From positions 620,001 through 684,000 of the forward strand of contig NC_065905.1 in NCBI RefSeq assembly GCF_905147045.1: 64,000 bases of DNA, given 5' to 3'. Shown here one piece after another: positions 54,822-64,000 of the stretch; position 1 is the stretch's first letter; every line of letters starts with the position of its first letter. The notes beneath the pieces are model-generated. The model made no database searches, was not told the DNA's origin, and saw nothing but the letters and a program-made list of their open reading frames with translations. The position numbers and the translations under genes were made by a program. The stretch comes from Nymphalis io (taxonomy: Eukaryota; Arthropoda; Insecta; Lepidoptera; Nymphalidae).

Positions 54822-54987
54822 CTCTTAACACGGTAGAGGCCAACTGAGATTCGAGCGATAAATGACGTATTTATCGCTCGAATCTCAGTTGGCTTTAGTA
54901 ATAGCTTACATTTTCGAGCGTCAGATGATGTCAGCGTAATATTTGTTATTATAACTGCGTTACGGTGTGCGTCTGATCGGTACATGA
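54822..54987 (-). repeat. E-family copy 3 with large palindrome
   Basis: The reverse complement contains ATATTACGCTGACATCATCT, GACGCTCGAAAATG and GGCCTCTACCGTGTTAAGAG, shared with E1/E2. One unit is replaced by a 25 bp-armed perfect inverted repeat (54839-54893). Confidence 0.7.
54839..54893. repeat. Near-perfect 55 bp palindrome
   Basis: Arms 54839-54863 and 54869-54893 are exact reverse complements (GCCAACTGAGATTCGAGCGA...). The centre is GACGT. Confidence 0.97.
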
Positions 54988-54994
54988 GTTTATA

Positions 54995-55042
54995 TTTTTT
55001 TAGTAAATTTTACCCGTGCGATGGCGGGGCGGATCGCTAGTA
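54995..55042. repeat. Possible element end (CGGGGCGGATCGCTAGTA)
   Basis: CCGTGCGATGGCGGGGCGGA followed by TCGCTAGTA resembles the GC-rich, CTAGT-terminated ends of G-like elements. Confidence 0.4.
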
Positions 55043-55044
55043 CA

Positions 55045-55460
55045 AAACAAAATAAATAAACATGATTTAATAACTTTTTTTTAAATCGGCTAACATAGAT
55101 GTATTTTAAATTTTCTGTCGGCTTATTGTTTGTGTGTAACAAAATTGAAGGATAAACAAACTTGTGGATAGTCTGTGTTAATTATATATTAAATGGTGGT
55201 TAGCAATTCACCAACGTTAGTAACTATGTAAGGCTAGACACATGCAAAGTTAATCCACCTTAACTTCAATATCAAATATTTGAGAGTAACCGAAGAACGA
55301 ACCGAGGGATTTGTTAGCAATAATCCGAGCAAATAAAAGTGTATCCGCCGATAACAAAATACTTATTGCATTGGATACCTTCCAGATCCGGTCAAGTTCA
55401 TCTTCCACGTTTAATATAAAGGCTTTATTGGATAAGGCTTATATTTATTATTTACTTACG
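55045..55460. other. No gene or repeat recognised
   Basis: AT-rich DNA. Confidence 0.5.
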
Positions 55461-55467
55461 GTATATA

Positions 55468-55655
55468 GTGAGCCGAGATAGCGTTATTTACCGAAGATTG
55501 CGGGTTCAAAGCCGCGTGCGGATCACTATAATTCATGTCGTGCTTACTTAGTTTTATCACGATGTTTTCCTTCACCGCAAAGAAGGAAAACATCGTGAGA
55601 AAACTTCCTCAATAGAGAAGCGGCAATTTCCCAGAAATGTGACGTTTACTGGTTA
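55468..55655 (+). repeat. SINE-B rearranged into an inverted repeat
   Basis: Head GTGAGCCGAGATAGCG and GCGGGTTCAAAGCC, then TTCATGTCGTGCTTA. The B segment TCACGATGTTTTCCTTC next appears first reversed and then forward, forming a 17 bp perfect hairpin (55557-55573, 55582-55598). Confidence 0.8.
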
Positions 55656-55659
55656 CTCC

Positions 55660-56215
55660 TTACTTTAGTTAATTATTATTTTCTAAATATATAATAAAAG
55701 ATATTACACATACTCTGTATTCAAAATATCACTCCAAACTGATTATTTATTCACATTTAAATATCTGTACATAACTTTGTAAAAACTGCTAGAACGTTAA
55801 GGTATTCCAACATTCAACTCAGATAATCATCATAATAAAAAAGTTTTATAAATATATTTGTTTTCAGCAGCGATGTATACGTAAATTCTAAAATAAAACT
55901 GATGCTATTGCTGCTTTTAGAAAAGTAAATAAGACGGTAGCTGAAAGTTTCAATTTTGTTACTGAGAAATGTCCTTTCGCCGACGGAGTTATGCATTCAA
56001 AACATGCGAGTACGTGTAATAGCTAGAATCATAACGCCTTAAGCGACTTTTAAAAAATAAGGGTTATAAATGGTTCGCAGAACAGTTAAGAAAATTGCAA
56101 CATTTCATAAAATATAATGTAAGTTGGCTGCTTGTTGAATATGTATTTCAGACGCTTAAAACCCGGTTATTATAATTAAATAACGATTCGTTTTGCTTAC
56201 GGTTAATAGTCTAGT
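55660..56215. other. No gene or repeat recognised
   Basis: AT-rich DNA. Confidence 0.5.
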
Positions 56216-56219
56216 TTTA

Positions 56220-56425
56220 TTTCCCACAGCTGAGCTAAGTCCTGCTCTCTTGTGGAAGTGGTGGAGCTTATTCCACCACCTTGCTCCCAAGTGGTAGTGA
56301 ATACATACGTGGCTGATTGTCATGCGTGTAGGTTTCCTAACGATATTTTACGTCACGAACGAGATGAATCATAAACACAAACAAGTATATGAAAGTACCC
56401 GTTAGAACCAGTAATCCTCGATCAG
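56220..56425 (-). repeat. SINE-B, diverged
   Basis: GGTGGAGCTTATTCCACCAC, TGTAGGTTTCCTAACGATAT and GAACGAGATGAATCATAAAC. Confidence 0.85.
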
Positions 56426-56429
56426 GTTT

Positions 56430-57345
56430 CTTTTTAGCGTGTAATGTTTCACTTAATTGCAATTATATTTAAGAAAAAATGATGTCAAAGCCATTTGACA
56501 TAGACTTATGACTATGATTTTTGACTTCTGTATAATCTGTGTTACAATCCGCAATTAAAATTGAAGCTTTGAAGTATGAAGGAGACCACGTCAGATAATC
56601 CTCAGGATACCCATCTCACGAGATTAATAGTTATATAGAAGCTTGTCAATATAATTAGTGTCCACCATAATAGCCAATTATAATCGTCGCTCACAAATTG
56701 TATTGGATAATAGGGTTGCTACACTAAGAGTAGAAAATTTTGGACCACCATTTTACGCAGAATAAAAAACGCGTGGATAACTCAACGGGAGTATAACGGT
56801 TTATTTTTAAATTTCATTCAAATCAGTTTACCTAGTTTAGCTTTTGCCCAAATTCCGTGCACTAACTATCGATACAAACTTAACTCAAGCAACCGCGGTG
56901 CCGCGAATTATTCCTGTTTTTTTGGAATGCAAACTATCCTCTTTCGACGCAAAAGTCTAACTGATATTCTTAAGCTGTGACCCTAGCGCTCGTGATAGTG
57001 ATTGACACACCTCATCCAGGGAGCTCGTTTGGATAATGGCAATGCTTATGTTTAATAATATAGTCGAAAACAATGTCGTAACATAATGTATGTTTATGTA
57101 CATAATTTACATCGTTAATATTTTTGACGGGGTCATTGACACCCGGCTGAGGCTACAGATGTTCCCTAACGACCCTCGGGGAAGGATCCTTATCAGTATT
57201 TCATTGGGCAAATTAATTTTTTTTGGGTGTTTTTCAATTTTCCTTTTTAGTTTTGTTAAGCGATTTTGTTTAGAGCTCACACGTGAGGTGTTCGGTCGGA
57301 CGGAGTTTGAGATGGTTATTATTGATTACAACCACTACTATCTAT
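56430..57345. other. No gene recognised
   Basis: 57115-57200 and 57270-57310 are GC-balanced patches inside an 85-codon frame (57090-57347) without motifs. Confidence 0.4.
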
Positions 57346-57349
57346 AATT

Positions 57350-57603
57350 TTTTTTTATAGTATAGGAAGGTGGACGAACATATGGACCACCTGATGATAA
57401 GTGGTCACCAATGCCCATAGACATTGGTATTGTAAGAAATGTTAACCATCGCTTACATAACCAATGCGCCACCAACCTTGGGAACTAAGATTTTATGTCC
57501 CTTGTGCCTGTGTAATTACACTGGATCACTCACCCCTCAAACTGGGACACAACAATATCAAGTACTGCTGTTTTGCGGTAGAATATCCGATGAGTGGGTG
57601 GTG
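57350..57603 (-). repeat. SINE-A, minus arm of head-to-head pair
   Basis: T-run, GTATAGGAAGGTGGACGAAC ... TGCGGTAGAATATCCGATGA to GTGGGTGGT. The final ~35 bases of the A 5' end are missing at the junction. Confidence 0.9.
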
Positions 57604-57695
57604 AAATTTCTTACAATGCCAAAGTCTAAGGGCGGTAGTGACCACTTACCATCAGGTGGCCCATATGCTCGTCCGCCTTCCTACTCTATAAAAAA
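57604..57695 (+). repeat. SINE-A 3' third, plus arm of head-to-head pair
   Basis: AAATTTCTTACAATGCCAAA, GACCACTTACCATCAGGTGG and CGTCCGCCTTCCTACTCTAT plus A-run grading into TA repeats. Inverted relative to the preceding copy with no spacer. Confidence 0.9.
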
Positions 57696-58002
57696 TATAT
57701 ATATATATATGCTGATAAAACACGCATCGAAATGAACACACACAATAAGAACTATACTTTTATATTATTTCAATGTAACACATAGATATAGTAAATACTA
57801 TTTGTCTCCTAATAAGTACATTTATTATATATTTTAATTTAATACATAGCACTTTTTCGCCGCATACAATACACCGCTCTGATAAAGCCTAACGATTTAT
57901 TTAAAATGGTTTTCGGTCGCTTTTGCATGCGTACAGCTCTCGATTTTAATTGATGAATTATTAAGTTAAGTAAGATATTGTTTGCACAAATCCCTATAAC
58001 CA

Positions 58003-58304
58003 ATTTTTTTCTTATATAAATTATTTTAGCGGACGAGCAAATAGGCCACCTGATCGCTTACCATCGTCTATGATAACACCTACATTGCCCATAAACATTA
58101 ATGTAAGAAATAATAACCGTTTCTTCCAATGTGCCACCAACCTTGGGAACTAAGATGTTATGTCCCTTACGCCTGTAGTATCACTGGCTCGTTCACCCTT
58201 CAAACGGAAACACAAAAACACGAAGTATTGCTGTTTAACGGTAGAATTTCTAATAATTTGGTGGTACCTACCCAGAGGGCTTGCACAAAGCCCTACCACC
58301 AAGT
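58003..58304 (-). repeat. SINE-A, diverged
   Basis: AGCGGACGAGCAAATAGGCC, CCTTGGGAACTAAGATGTTA, CTTCAAACGGAAACACAAAA and GGCTTGCACAAAGCCCTACC. Confidence 0.9.
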
Positions 58305-58439
58305 AAACGATTACATATAATAAAATATGTCATGTAATTAAAGAAAACAAGAAAAATAAATCATCAATCAATCATCAATATATATATATACATATATATA
58401 AGTCGAAGAACCTATGCCCATATATATAATAATAGTAGC

Positions 58440-59165
58440 ATTAACTGCCTTCTAATGTCCCACTACTGGGCTTAGGCCTCCTCTCCCTTTTTGAGGAGAA
58501 GGTTTGGAGTTTATTCCACCATGCTGCTCCTATGCGGGTTTGTAGAATAGACATGTGGCATAACTTCAATGAAATTAGACACATGCATTATTCCTCACGA
58601 TGTTTTCCTTCACTGTCAAGCACGAGATGAATTATAAACACAAATTAAGCACGATGTGGCGTCCCGCCAATTATACATAAAAATTCAAATGAATTAATAA
58701 TAAAATAAATAAGTAAAATAAACATATACTTCAAGAAACAAAGTACAATTATATTTGTAGTAAATAAATACGAAGCGATCATACGACCGCGCGCCTCGCT
58801 CATTCGCCACCGCTGTCCTACCCGGCAGCTAGCGATCGGCGGCACGAGGCGCTGGGGGGGGGGGGGAAATCAGTCAGATCTCGACATCGAAGCGCACTAC
58901 TTTGATTTATTATTTTACGCTCTCACTCGCTTACGCCTCACTTACTCTCATTACTTGTTATCTGTTTATGTGGACTTTGATCGTGCTGTGCTGTACTGTG
59001 AGTGCGAACAATAAACTGTTGACTGTTCATTGTTTTTTTTTGTTGTTTACGTACCAAGTACTAACCACGCACCGACAACTACAACATGAATATTCAGTGG
59101 TGCTTGCCCGGGTTTGAACCCACGATCATCGTTTAAGATTCACCCGTTCGTCTAACCACTAGACC
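58440..59165 (-). mobile_element. SINE-B split by a probable solo LTR
   Basis: The 3' part (CTAATGTCCCACTACTGGGC to AAATTAAGCAC) ends at 58652. The 5' part (ATTCAGTGGTGCTTGCCCGG to CTAACCACTAGACC) resumes at about 59084. Both halves are near consensus and in register. Confidence 0.92.
58653..59083 (+). mobile_element. Probable solo LTR (orientation inferred)
   Basis: A ~430 bp insert in a SINE starts near TGTGGCGTCCCGCC (58655) and ends ...CAACTACA (59083), fitting TG...CA LTR ends. It has a GC-rich centre (58785-58855), a 13-base G-run (58854-58866), an Inr-like TCAGT (58870-58874) and AATAAA (59010-59015), in LTR-like order. It has no coding sequence. A clean target duplication is not visible, which weakens the call. 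Confidence 0.55.
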
Positions 59166-59207
59166 ACCAACAACAACAACGAAAGAACAACGACAACGAA
59201 AGAACAA

Positions 59208-59249
<42 letters not shown>
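59166..59249. repeat. Simple repeats: AAC-rich imperfect tandem plus (TA)n
   Basis: An imperfect ~17 bp tandem (CGAAAGAACAACGACAA) at 59180-59207, then about 20 uninterrupted TA units at 59209-59249. Confidence 0.9.
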
Positions 59250-59251
<2 letters not shown>

Positions 59252-59254
59252 TTT

Positions 59255-59550
59255 TTTTTTAAATCAGGTAAAATATCTTCATGATGACTAAAATCACGAA
59301 CAATCTTAATTATAACGAAGTGTTCTTCATAACTAATTACACAAGCTCTGTGATTAGGAAACTGTCAAATATGAAACTGTGCTCATGATTCAAAGCAAAC
59401 TACACTCAAACTATCAAAGGCAGACTTCAGATTAAATTGGTGTAGTGTCTAACACGCGTCAATTATCTTTAGACGACGGTTAGGTGAAGTAGGTTTACCA
59501 TAATGACGAATTTCTAGAGACCAGCTAATTCCCATTATTGCAACGTAATA
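59255..59550. other. No gene or repeat recognised
   Basis: AT-rich DNA. Confidence 0.5.
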
Positions 59551-59555
59551 AAAAC

Positions 59556-59605
59556 TGATAAATTGGTCATTTGATGGTAAGTGGTCACCACCGCAGACAG
59601 AGGAT
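59556..59605 (-). repeat. SINE-A 3' fragment
   Basis: TTGGTCATTTGATGGTAAGT and GGTCACCACCGC. Confidence 0.65.
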
Positions 59606-59702
59606 AGACATTTGCAAATAATTTGGGAAATATGTATACATATATCTATATATATAAATATTATATTACAGATATAAATACATACTATTAATACTATGAA
59701 TA

Positions 59703-59766
59703 TCTCAAAATGGAGAGGAGGCCTTAGGCCACTGCTGGGAGTGGGACATTAACAGGCTGTTACTGA
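59703..59766 (+). repeat. SINE-B 3' fragment
   Basis: CTCAAAATGGAGAGGAGGCC and GTGGGACATTAACAGGCTGT, with the CCCAGCA motif altered to CCACTGCTGGGA. Confidence 0.85.
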
Positions 59767-60005
59767 ATACTGTACTGTATATGAATATACTGTGACAAAA
59801 CCACATTTTATACACAAACAATCATGCGGCACGTGCATTGTGGAAATTGTGTGCTAGCCTGAAATATGACGGAAAGGTCATTAACCGCAAATAATATAAT
59901 ACTAAATTCCATAATCCAATTTCAAATTGACATTTTGTTTTTAATTAATCTGAGCTGAATTCTTAGCTTAATGGATTTTAGTTGTGCCAGAGAACAGATT
60001 ATTGT

Positions 60006-60387
60006 ATAGCCTATGCCAACCATAAGAGGAATAAACCCAAATGTTGATTTGGGTTACAGTTGTTGAACTGTGACATCGATATCATTGGTCACCGATATCA
60101 ATTGACGCGATATCATTGGTCGACATCTTGAATAATCTATGATATTCACTATCGATTCGCGAAAAAATTGCGTTTTCAATGTCCGCGAAGTTGTAATCGG
60201 AACTTCGAAAGTTATATTAATGTGGTTATAACTAGTTAAGTGGAATAGTGTCGTGTTATAAATACAGGTAAATTAATCGAGAACTGTCTACAGTGCGTAA
60301 TACAGCAGAACAATTAGAAAATCGCATGCAATTTGTAAATTTACGTTTTGTTTATCTTTATTTCTACTCCAATTGGAATAGAGTATA
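60006..60387 (+). repeat. H-family MITE-like element, copy 2
   Basis: Begins TAGCCTATGCC and ends CCAATTGGAATAGAGTATA, an imperfect TIR pair. Internal landmarks are CGATATCATTGGTC (twice), GTCCGCGAAGTTGTAATCGG and GAGAACTGTCTACAGTG. No ORF. TA at the ends suggests a TA target. Confidence 0.7.
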
Positions 60388-60404
60388 CGCCACAATGACA
60401 CTTA

Positions 60405-60706
60405 TAGCCTATTCAAACTACGAGAGGATTATAGAAAAATAAACAACTTTTACATTGAATTGACTCGATACAATTTGTTGAGATCTTAATAATCTATGTT
60501 ATTCATTATGGATTCGCACAAAATGACGTTGTAAATGCCGTCGAAGTTGTCAGAAATGTCATCAAGTAAAACAGGATATAAGTTATTAAGTGGAACGGTG
60601 TTTTATTATTAATAAAAATATATTAATCAAGAACTGTTTGTATTGTGATATCACATAGAATATGTAAATCTAATTGTTAATCTACTCCTTCGATTGGAAT
60701 AGGCTA
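60405..60706 (+). repeat. H-family MITE-like element, copy 3
   Basis: Begins TAGCCTATTC and ends GATTGGAATAGGCTA, a clear TIR pair. Internal GATTCGCACAAAATGACGTT, GTCGAAGTTGTCAGAAATG and CAAGAACTGTTTGTATTGTG match copy 2 and 27388-27715. Only 17 bp separates it from copy 2. Confidence 0.75.
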
Positions 60707-60709
60707 ATG

Positions 60710-61835
60710 TGTTTGTATTATTCAAATAACATAACATATGACATTGACAGATGTTAGTTGGGAGTTAGTTGTTCAATTTCATGCGGAATATATAAATTTA
60801 ATTATATCTTTTTAATTCAATCCTCGTCGTCGCTACTGTTGTATTTAGAAAAATAATACAAATTCGCTATTATATTTTTAGAATGTGTCAGTTTTTGGTA
60901 TTTATTTAAAACTACATACATTCTAAACTTATGTCAATAAAACATAAACTTTCCAGTGGCGGCAATATTCACATACATTAAAATGGAAATGGGTCAATAA
61001 TGAATGACTTGGTTCTAACGTGTAGGATCTTCATTTTAAACCAAAGCATCTTAAATGTATTTACGTCTTTATTTATCTATTTGAAATTGTTATGTGCTAT
61101 TATATGCGCCGTGTGGGCTTAATCTAACAATAAAATTTTACGCCCGTTCCACAAAGACGATTGAATTAAAATTGTGCATACACTACTGAGGACAATATTT
61201 CACAATTAAAGTAAATATTTTTCATAAAATCTTATTAATAATTTTTTTTAACAACTTAGACTTATTTATATTTTAGTATTATACATCATTGTTATTTAAT
61301 TTTTTTTCTATCCCAATATTCTTAAATGACGAGTACAATTTTCTATTCTTCTAGTACGAAAACTTTCAGGCGAATTCGATTTGTACTTGACTGGCTTTTA
61401 TAGGCCAGGACACTCCATTAAAATGCCAGTAACACACCCAAATAAATGAAAGCTTTTTCGTATAGTATTTTTTCAGCCGGAGAAAAAAGTCAAAATTGTT
61501 CGTTTATTTTCCATATGAATTTTTATTAAATAAATGTCAGTTAACACTGCTAACATAGACATAGAAACTCGTACTGTCTCGTGTCCAATTGTCACAGATA
61601 AGGAATAAAATCTCTGACAGAAATATGGCCGCATTCCCGCGCTTATTACAATCAAAATTTAAAGTTTTGCAGATATATACTTTAGTGTAATTCTGTAATC
61701 ATTATATTACACTAGTACTAATATGAGTTACAATGTAATGTAATTTATAATTAATTGTCACGTATGTTCTCATTGTAAGATATTAACCAAACCATTGAAG
61801 CTATTTATTTAAAATTTGAGATTATAATTTTAATT
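60710..61835. other. Long stretch without recognised gene
   Basis: AT-rich DNA. Short frames (e.g. minus 61473-61655) show no motif. Confidence 0.45.
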
Positions 61836-61837
61836 AA

Positions 61838-61995
61838 TTTATTTATTTATTTATTGACACTTTATTGCACCCAAACTTAAAACTAAAAATTACAATTTTT
61901 AAACAAAAAAAAAAAAAAAGTTGTGGTGCAACAGGCGGCCTTATCGCTAAGCAGCGATCTCTTCCAGGCAACCTTTGGGCAGAGGATCATAATAT
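61838..61995 (-). repeat. LINE 3' end (TTGCACAATAAA-type)
   Basis: On the minus strand: GGTTGCCTGGAAGAGATCGC, GCGATAAGGCCGCCTGTTGC, then TTTGGGTGCAATAAAGTGTC and a (AAAT)n tail at 61838-61858. This is a familiar lepidopteran non-LTR 3' end. No coding part is attached. Confidence 0.75.
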
Positions 61996-61999
61996 TTAT

Positions 62000-62165
62000 A
62001 AATGGGAAGGGCACAAGCCCGTTTACCTATATACTACATACACTACTACATACATACATATATATACTACACTACTATTATATATAATATAAATATACAT
62101 ATATATATATATATACTATAATAAATACATACATAAATAAATACATAATATATATATATAATAAA
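62000..62165. repeat. TA/TACA-rich simple sequence
   Basis: Imperfect TACATA and TA runs. Low complexity. Confidence 0.85.
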
Positions 62166-62167
62166 AA

Positions 62168-62530
62168 TAATAGATATAACAAAACAAAAAATTAACAACG
62201 ACAACGACTGCTTAGTATTAATAATGCGACAAGTAAAAGTCCTTTAATAATATATCTATATGTTTATTACGTCCAAAATATTTAAAAAGATAAATTATAT
62301 TTTTATCGTACAAAAAACGTACCTATCTAAAATTAATTGATAATATTTGAATTCCATCCTTACACCGCACCGAGTCCAATCGAACGGGATAAAGGTAGAG
62401 GGAATGAATGATTATGAGCATGGAAACTAAATACATAAGTATAATATGTAATCAAGACAAAAGTATTGTGATTTTATATCAGATTTAGATCTACATTACT
62501 CAATTATATATTTTTATATAACCTTCTTAC
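62168..62530. other. No gene or repeat recognised
   Basis: AT-rich DNA. Confidence 0.5.
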
Positions 62531-62534
62531 TCGG

Positions 62535-62765
62535 CAAATGCCTTTCTTCTTAAAGATAACGTTTGGAGTTTATTCTACCATGCTGCTCCAATGCAGGACA
62601 GGTGAGTTACACACATCATCATAGACATGAAGAAACCTGGATGTATCGAATGATTTCTATTACAACCCGACATATGCAAGTCACGATGTTTTCATTCACA
62701 ACTCATTCGGAGTTAAACAAAAAATAAGCAAATGACAATGCAATGGTATTTACAATCTTCTGCGG
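62535..62765 (-). repeat. SINE-B, degenerate
   Basis: GGAGTTTATTCTACCATGCT, GCTCCAATGCAGGACAGGTG, GTCACGATGTTTTCATTCAC and CAATGGTATTTACAATCTTC. Confidence 0.8.
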
Positions 62766-62786
62766 TCTGCTCATTATTTTTTAATC

Positions 62787-62988
62787 GTTTTCGCCCGCGG
62801 CTTTGCCGTCGAGTGGGGAGTTTGTTAGGAATAAAAAATTGCCCATGCCCTCCATGGGATTTAAGCTTACATCAAACCAAATTCCATTATCAATTCCAAA
62901 TTTAATTCAGTGGTTTAGCCGTGGAAGCGTAACAGATACATAGACAGAGAGATTTTCTTTCCCATATATGTATAATAAAAGTTCGTAA
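62787..62988 (-). repeat. G-family element
   Basis: TTCGCCCGCGGCTTTGCCGT, ATCAAACCAAATTCCATTAT, GTGGTTTAGCCGTGGAAGCG and TTTCTTTCCCATATATGTA. The CTAG end at the left is lost. Confidence 0.7.
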
Positions 62989-62991
62989 ATT

Positions 62992-63474
62992 AATATAACA
63001 TCGAAGCTTATACAAAATATATATATATAGATAATCTTTCTACTTTAACGTCAATAAGATGATACTCAAATATTACTGAAGCATTAAGCCTATAAATCGA
63101 ATTCATATTGCCACAAATCAGATTACATAGACCCTAAACCACGAGATACGAAAAGATTCAAAACGTGCCTGAAAAACCAATATGGCCGCCAAATTGCGCG
63201 GAAAGGTCATTCGTCGCAGAGCGCCATATCCGCCGTATACATTTCCCTAGGGTAGAAGATACTCGTATATAATATCAAACCTGTCATCTTACTACTGGAA
63301 GCTCACGGGAAAGTCACTTTAAATATTTATGCCTCGTCAAGGAAATTCTCCAAGCGGCATTAATATATAAATATATTATAAAAGGAGGCTAATTCTATAA
63401 AAGTTATTTGCTAATTTTAATTTTGTTTTTTTTAGATTTCGATTTTTATTTTAAATTATGTATTGTAAAAAGTT
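62992..63474. other. No gene recognised
   Basis: 63170-63255 is a GC-rich unique patch with two GCCAT-type motifs (AATATGGCCGCC, GCGCCATATCC). No product. Confidence 0.4.
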
Positions 63475-63476
63475 TT

Positions 63477-63742
63477 GATTGCCTTAGTAGACGATTGGCT
63501 ATTACAGTGCTGTAAATCCAGCGATTCTAATCACGAAACCTTAATCGCACCAATAAGAAAATACCTTCGGAAAATTATCAGTAGCTGCCCAAAGTTTAGA
63601 AGTTTGCAGTGTTAGTTCTTCCGCGCCTTCGAAAGCACGTAGAGCCGTTTATCCTACGCTTAAAATATCTTGACGAATTGTCGTCCTATCGGAATTTAAG
63701 AGTTTACATGCGTTTGCACACAGACTTGCGCCCGACTGACTT
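63477..63742 (+). repeat. SINE-C, degenerate
   Basis: ATTGCCTTAGTAGACGATTG, AAATTATCAGTAGCTGCCCA, CCTTCGAAAGCACGTAGAGC and GTCGTCCTATCGG. Confidence 0.8.
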
Positions 63743-63833
63743 GAAGTTTAGTCAAAACGCTATCGCATTCATAAACGACTAATTATAAATAATGAATGCA
63801 ATTTATCCAAGAAATATGAGATTATTATTATTA

Positions 63834-64000
63834 TGGCGAGATGGCCCAGTGGTAATATTATTATATTAAATAATAAGCCGAGATGGCCCAGTGGTTCGAA
63901 CCCGTGAATCTTAACCGATGATCGTGGGTTCAAACCCGGGCAAGCACCACTGAATTTTCATGTGCTTAAATTGTGAGTATAATTCATCTCGTGCTTAACG
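63834..64000 (+). mobile_element. SINE-B, head duplicated, cut by window end
   Basis: A 19-base head scrap (GCGAGATGGCCCAGTGG) at 63836-63852 lies ~45 bases before an intact B start (AAGCCGAGATGGCCCAGTGG). That copy carries A-box, GAATCTTAACCGATGATCGT and B-box GGGTTCAAACCCGGGCAAGC, and runs to the last base. Confidence 0.93.

Noticed and set aside
59209..59249. Long TA run as a replication origin or promoter
   Set aside because: Ordinary TA microsatellite. Several others occur in the window without associated signals.
63170..63255. Polycomb response element from GCCAT motifs
   Set aside because: Two short motifs are too few for such a call without conservation or chromatin data.
63820..64000. 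Functional tRNA at the window end
   Set aside because: Same SINE-B head with body sequence following. No acceptor-stem pairing.
1..64000. CRISPR array, operon or prokaryotic system
   Set aside because: No regularly spaced repeats and no dense coding. Splice-like signals and eukaryotic TEs dominate.

Overview
The window looks like lepidopteran nuclear DNA, most likely from a butterfly. The evidence is strong AT-richness, a very high density of short interspersed elements of types familiar from Lepidoptera (a tRNA-Lys-like SINE ending in ...CCCAGCAGTGGGACATT..., and a poly-A family beginning GGTGGTAGGGCTTTGTGC), an RTE-type LINE end with an ATGATG tail, and other insect TE remnants. No bacterial-style operon, no complete host protein-coding gene, no rRNA and no convincing functional tRNA gene was found. 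I read it as intergenic DNA or the inside of very long introns. Genus and species cannot be settled from the sequence alone.

I name the repeat families by letter. A is a ~290 bp poly-A SINE-like family. B is a ~300 bp tRNA-Lys(CTT)-headed SINE. C and D are two further tRNA-headed SINEs with (ATT)n tails. E is a small family built on two tandem ~30 bp units that each end in GACGCTCGA. G is a short element ending in CTAGT (possibly Helitron-like). H is a MITE-like family with TIRs around GCCTATTCC.

Layout: 1-9.4 kb has A and B copies, an 86 bp exact duplication, an inverted composite repeat and a candidate 42 nt microexon. 9.4-20 kb is mostly unique AT-rich DNA with scattered A-E and G copies and a weak minus-strand exon candidate. 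20-31 kb holds tandem and nested SINEs, a H element, a retroelement coding fragment and an RTE LINE end with a 14 bp target-site duplication. 31-38 kb holds SINEs with a LINE nested inside a B copy, a 158-codon LINE reverse-transcriptase end and a GC-rich LINE tail insertion. 38-48 kb is SINE-dense with three unexplained coding-like ORFs. 48-56 kb has long featureless AT-rich DNA, a decayed mariner transposon with a CTCF-like motif 40 bp outside it, and a near-perfect 55 bp palindrome inside an E copy. 56-64 kb has a head-to-head A pair, a probable solo LTR inside a B copy, two adjacent H elements and a B copy cut by the window end.

The only strong proteins are transposon-derived and damaged or 5'-truncated. 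No new functional system is established. The best leads are the microexon, the inverted composite repeat, the three unexplained ORFs and the large palindromes.
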